This document shows, piece by piece, positions 4,712-5,774 of a stretch of DNA of 5,774 nt. Source of the DNA: Defluviitaleaceae bacterium (lineage in GTDB: Bacteria > Bacillota > Clostridia > Lachnospirales > WQUN01); contig WRDG01000156.1 of assembly GCA_009783525.1 (NCBI GenBank), forward strand, positions 1 through 5,774, in the 5' to 3' direction. Position numbers and translations under genes: made by a program. The notes below the pieces were generated by a model. It ran no database searches. It had not been told where the DNA came from and saw nothing but the letters and a program-made list of their open reading frames with translations. Numbering within the stretch: the first letter of the stretch is position 1; each line of letters opens with the position of its first letter.

Positions 4712-5774
4712 TCATAACTGCTCTGAAAAATAATTCAAATAAACTTCAATAAACATCGTGAATATCGCCGCTACTTCAGCGCGTGTTGCCGTGCCCTGCG
4801 GCGCGTAATAATGCCCGGGCATCCCGCTTACAATGCCCGCCTGCTGCATCATGCGTACAGCCGCAAGCGCCCAAAACGCAATGTCGCTTTCGTCGTTAAA
4901 AGCCTCTGCATCGCCGGACGGCAGGCCGTAGCCTTTATGCTCTATGTAGTTGGCAAGCATAACCGCCATTTGTTCGCGGCTTATTGCGTCCTCCGGCCCG
5001 AACGTGCCGTTACCGAACCCGCTTACTATGCCGGAATCGGCGGCCCATTCAACTGCGGGCGCGTACCACACGTTTTCGCTTACGTCCGTAAAGCGCGAAC
5101 CAATGTACCCCGTCAGGTCAACGCCTTCTATGTTCGCCAGAACCTGCGCGAACATGGCGCGGGTCATGCTGTCTTGCGGCGCGAAAACTTCGTTTCCGTA
5201 GCCGCTGAACATGCTGCGCGCCGAAACGAAGGAAATAAATCCGCCCGCCCAGTGTTCAGCAGTATCGTTAAACTCTTTCGTGTTTAAAACTGTGTCAAAC
5301 GTTCCCGTTACAGCCGTTTGGAAAACAATCTCGCCGTCTTTATATATGCTGTAGGGTATTACGCTGTCAGTGCCGCCGTCGCGTTTTACGGCCACGTACC
5401 CGTTCGGGTCGGCCACCGCAAACAGCAGCGGAAGCTGGATTATAAGCGGGTTAGCCGGGTTGTTGTACGCAACCGGTTCGCCGCCGGCTAGCAGTTCTAC
5501 TATAAAGCTGCCCGATTTGACGCTAATTTCTATAGTGTCGCCGTAGGCCGCCTGGAACGCGGCAAGCATCTTTTTGGTAAGCACCACCGTGCCGCTGTCC
5601 GTTTTTACCTGCAGTGCGTTAGTACCGGTAAGCGCCGATATCGGCAGGCTTACCAGCACATTTTTCTGGTCTTTTGCCTCTATTACAAACACGCCGGATG
5701 TTTGCGGGTATCCCGCCAAGTCGGCCGCAGTAAGCGTAAGCGTAACGCTTCCGTCCGGTTTTTGCACAAATTCG
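4712..5774 (-). CDS. SLH-domain surface protein, C-terminal part (5' end outside window)
   Basis: The frame is open to the right edge and ends with TGA at 4712-4714, so at least 353 residues of a longer protein are seen. The GTG at 5767 is not a credible start. Numbering from it, residues 1-165 are beta-rich and resemble the domain that often precedes SLH repeats in Bacillota surface proteins (LLFAVADPNGYVAVKR, then DGEIVFQTAVTGTFDTV). Three SLH domains follow at about 166-213 (FNDTAEHWA, SGYGNEVFAPQDSMTRAMF), 226-274 (FTDVSENVWYAPAVEWAADS, FGPEDAISREQM) and 290-338 (FNDESDIAFWA, YAPQGTATRAEVA). Triple SLH modules hold proteins at the cell wall, usually by binding pyruvylated secondary cell-wall polymer. 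The canonical TRAE motif is intact only in the third domain; the others read TRAM and SREQ. The function of the missing N-terminal part cannot be judged. Its own terminator shows it is not co-transcribed with the sulfatases. Confidence 0.95.
   Translation of the reverse strand, partial: EFVQKPDGSVTLTLTAADLAGYPQTSGVFVIEAKDQKNVLVSLPISALTGTNALQVKTDSGTVVLTKKMLAAFQAAYGDTIEISVKSGSFIVELLAGGEPVAYNNPANPLIIQLPLLFAVADPNGYVAVKRDGGTDSVIPYSIYKDGEIVFQTAVTGTFDTVLNTKEFNDTAEHWAGGFISFVSARSMFSGYGNEVFAPQDSMTRAMFAQVLANIEGVDLTGYIGSRFTDVSENVWYAPAVEWAADSGIVSGFGNGTFGPEDAISREQMAVMLANYIEHKGYGLPSGDAEAFNDESDIAFWALAAVRMMQQAGIVSGMPGHYYAPQGTATRAEVAAIFTMFIEVYLNYFSEQL

Overview
The window looks like part of a Bacillota (probably Clostridia-type) chromosome with a GC-rich, compact coding style and strikingly AT-rich intergenic DNA. 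This rests on a C-terminal triple S-layer-homology (SLH) protein, a copper-amine-oxidase-N-terminal ('stalk') domain protein, a clean AAAGGAG ribosome binding site and classic intrinsic terminators. No rRNA, tRNA, CRISPR array, insertion sequence or transposase is visible. The assignment is an inference from domain content; no taxonomic marker gene is present.

Layout, left to right. (1) 1-295: a modular tandem repeat, AB-AB-AB-AB-B with A = 30 bp and B = 33 bp, each holding a perfect hairpin. It is fused in frame to a membrane-anchored or secreted stalk-domain protein on the + strand that ends at 1089 and is open to the left edge. (2) 1090-1237: a convergent intergenic region with degenerate GGAATAAAAAAGC-like repeats and one intrinsic terminator for each strand. 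(3) 2719-1238, minus strand: a type I sulfatase with FGly motif CCPSR. (4) 2720-2933: four 48-49 bp tandem repeats, each bounded by the inverted repeat CGCGGA/TCCGCG, lying between two co-directional sulfatase genes. (5) 4424-2934, minus strand: a second, divergent type I sulfatase with motif CVPAR and a well-supported GTG start. (6) 4425-4651: a very AT-rich leader with a 30-bp imperfect tandem repeat, a small hairpin and a tentative extended -10 promoter. (7) 4652-4678: a strong minus-strand terminator. (8) 5774-4712, minus strand: the C-terminal part of an SLH-anchored surface protein that continues beyond the right edge.

The two sulfatases probably form one desulfation locus, either an operon or two co-regulated genes, acting on sulfated carbohydrate or another sulfate ester. 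Neither shows a signal peptide, so they are likely cytoplasmic and would act on imported substrate. The formylglycine maturase they need is not in the window. The two flanking surface proteins suggest an envelope-rich neighbourhood but are separated from the sulfatases by terminators, so a functional link is unproven.

I found no clear new multi-gene system. The most unusual element is the 63-bp repeat at the left edge. It has no stop codon in any of the six frames, both of its modules are multiples of three, it carries two palindromes, and it supplies the only possible N-terminus for the stalk protein. The second is the 49-bp repeat array that forms the upstream region of sulfatase 1, which has no Shine-Dalgarno sequence.
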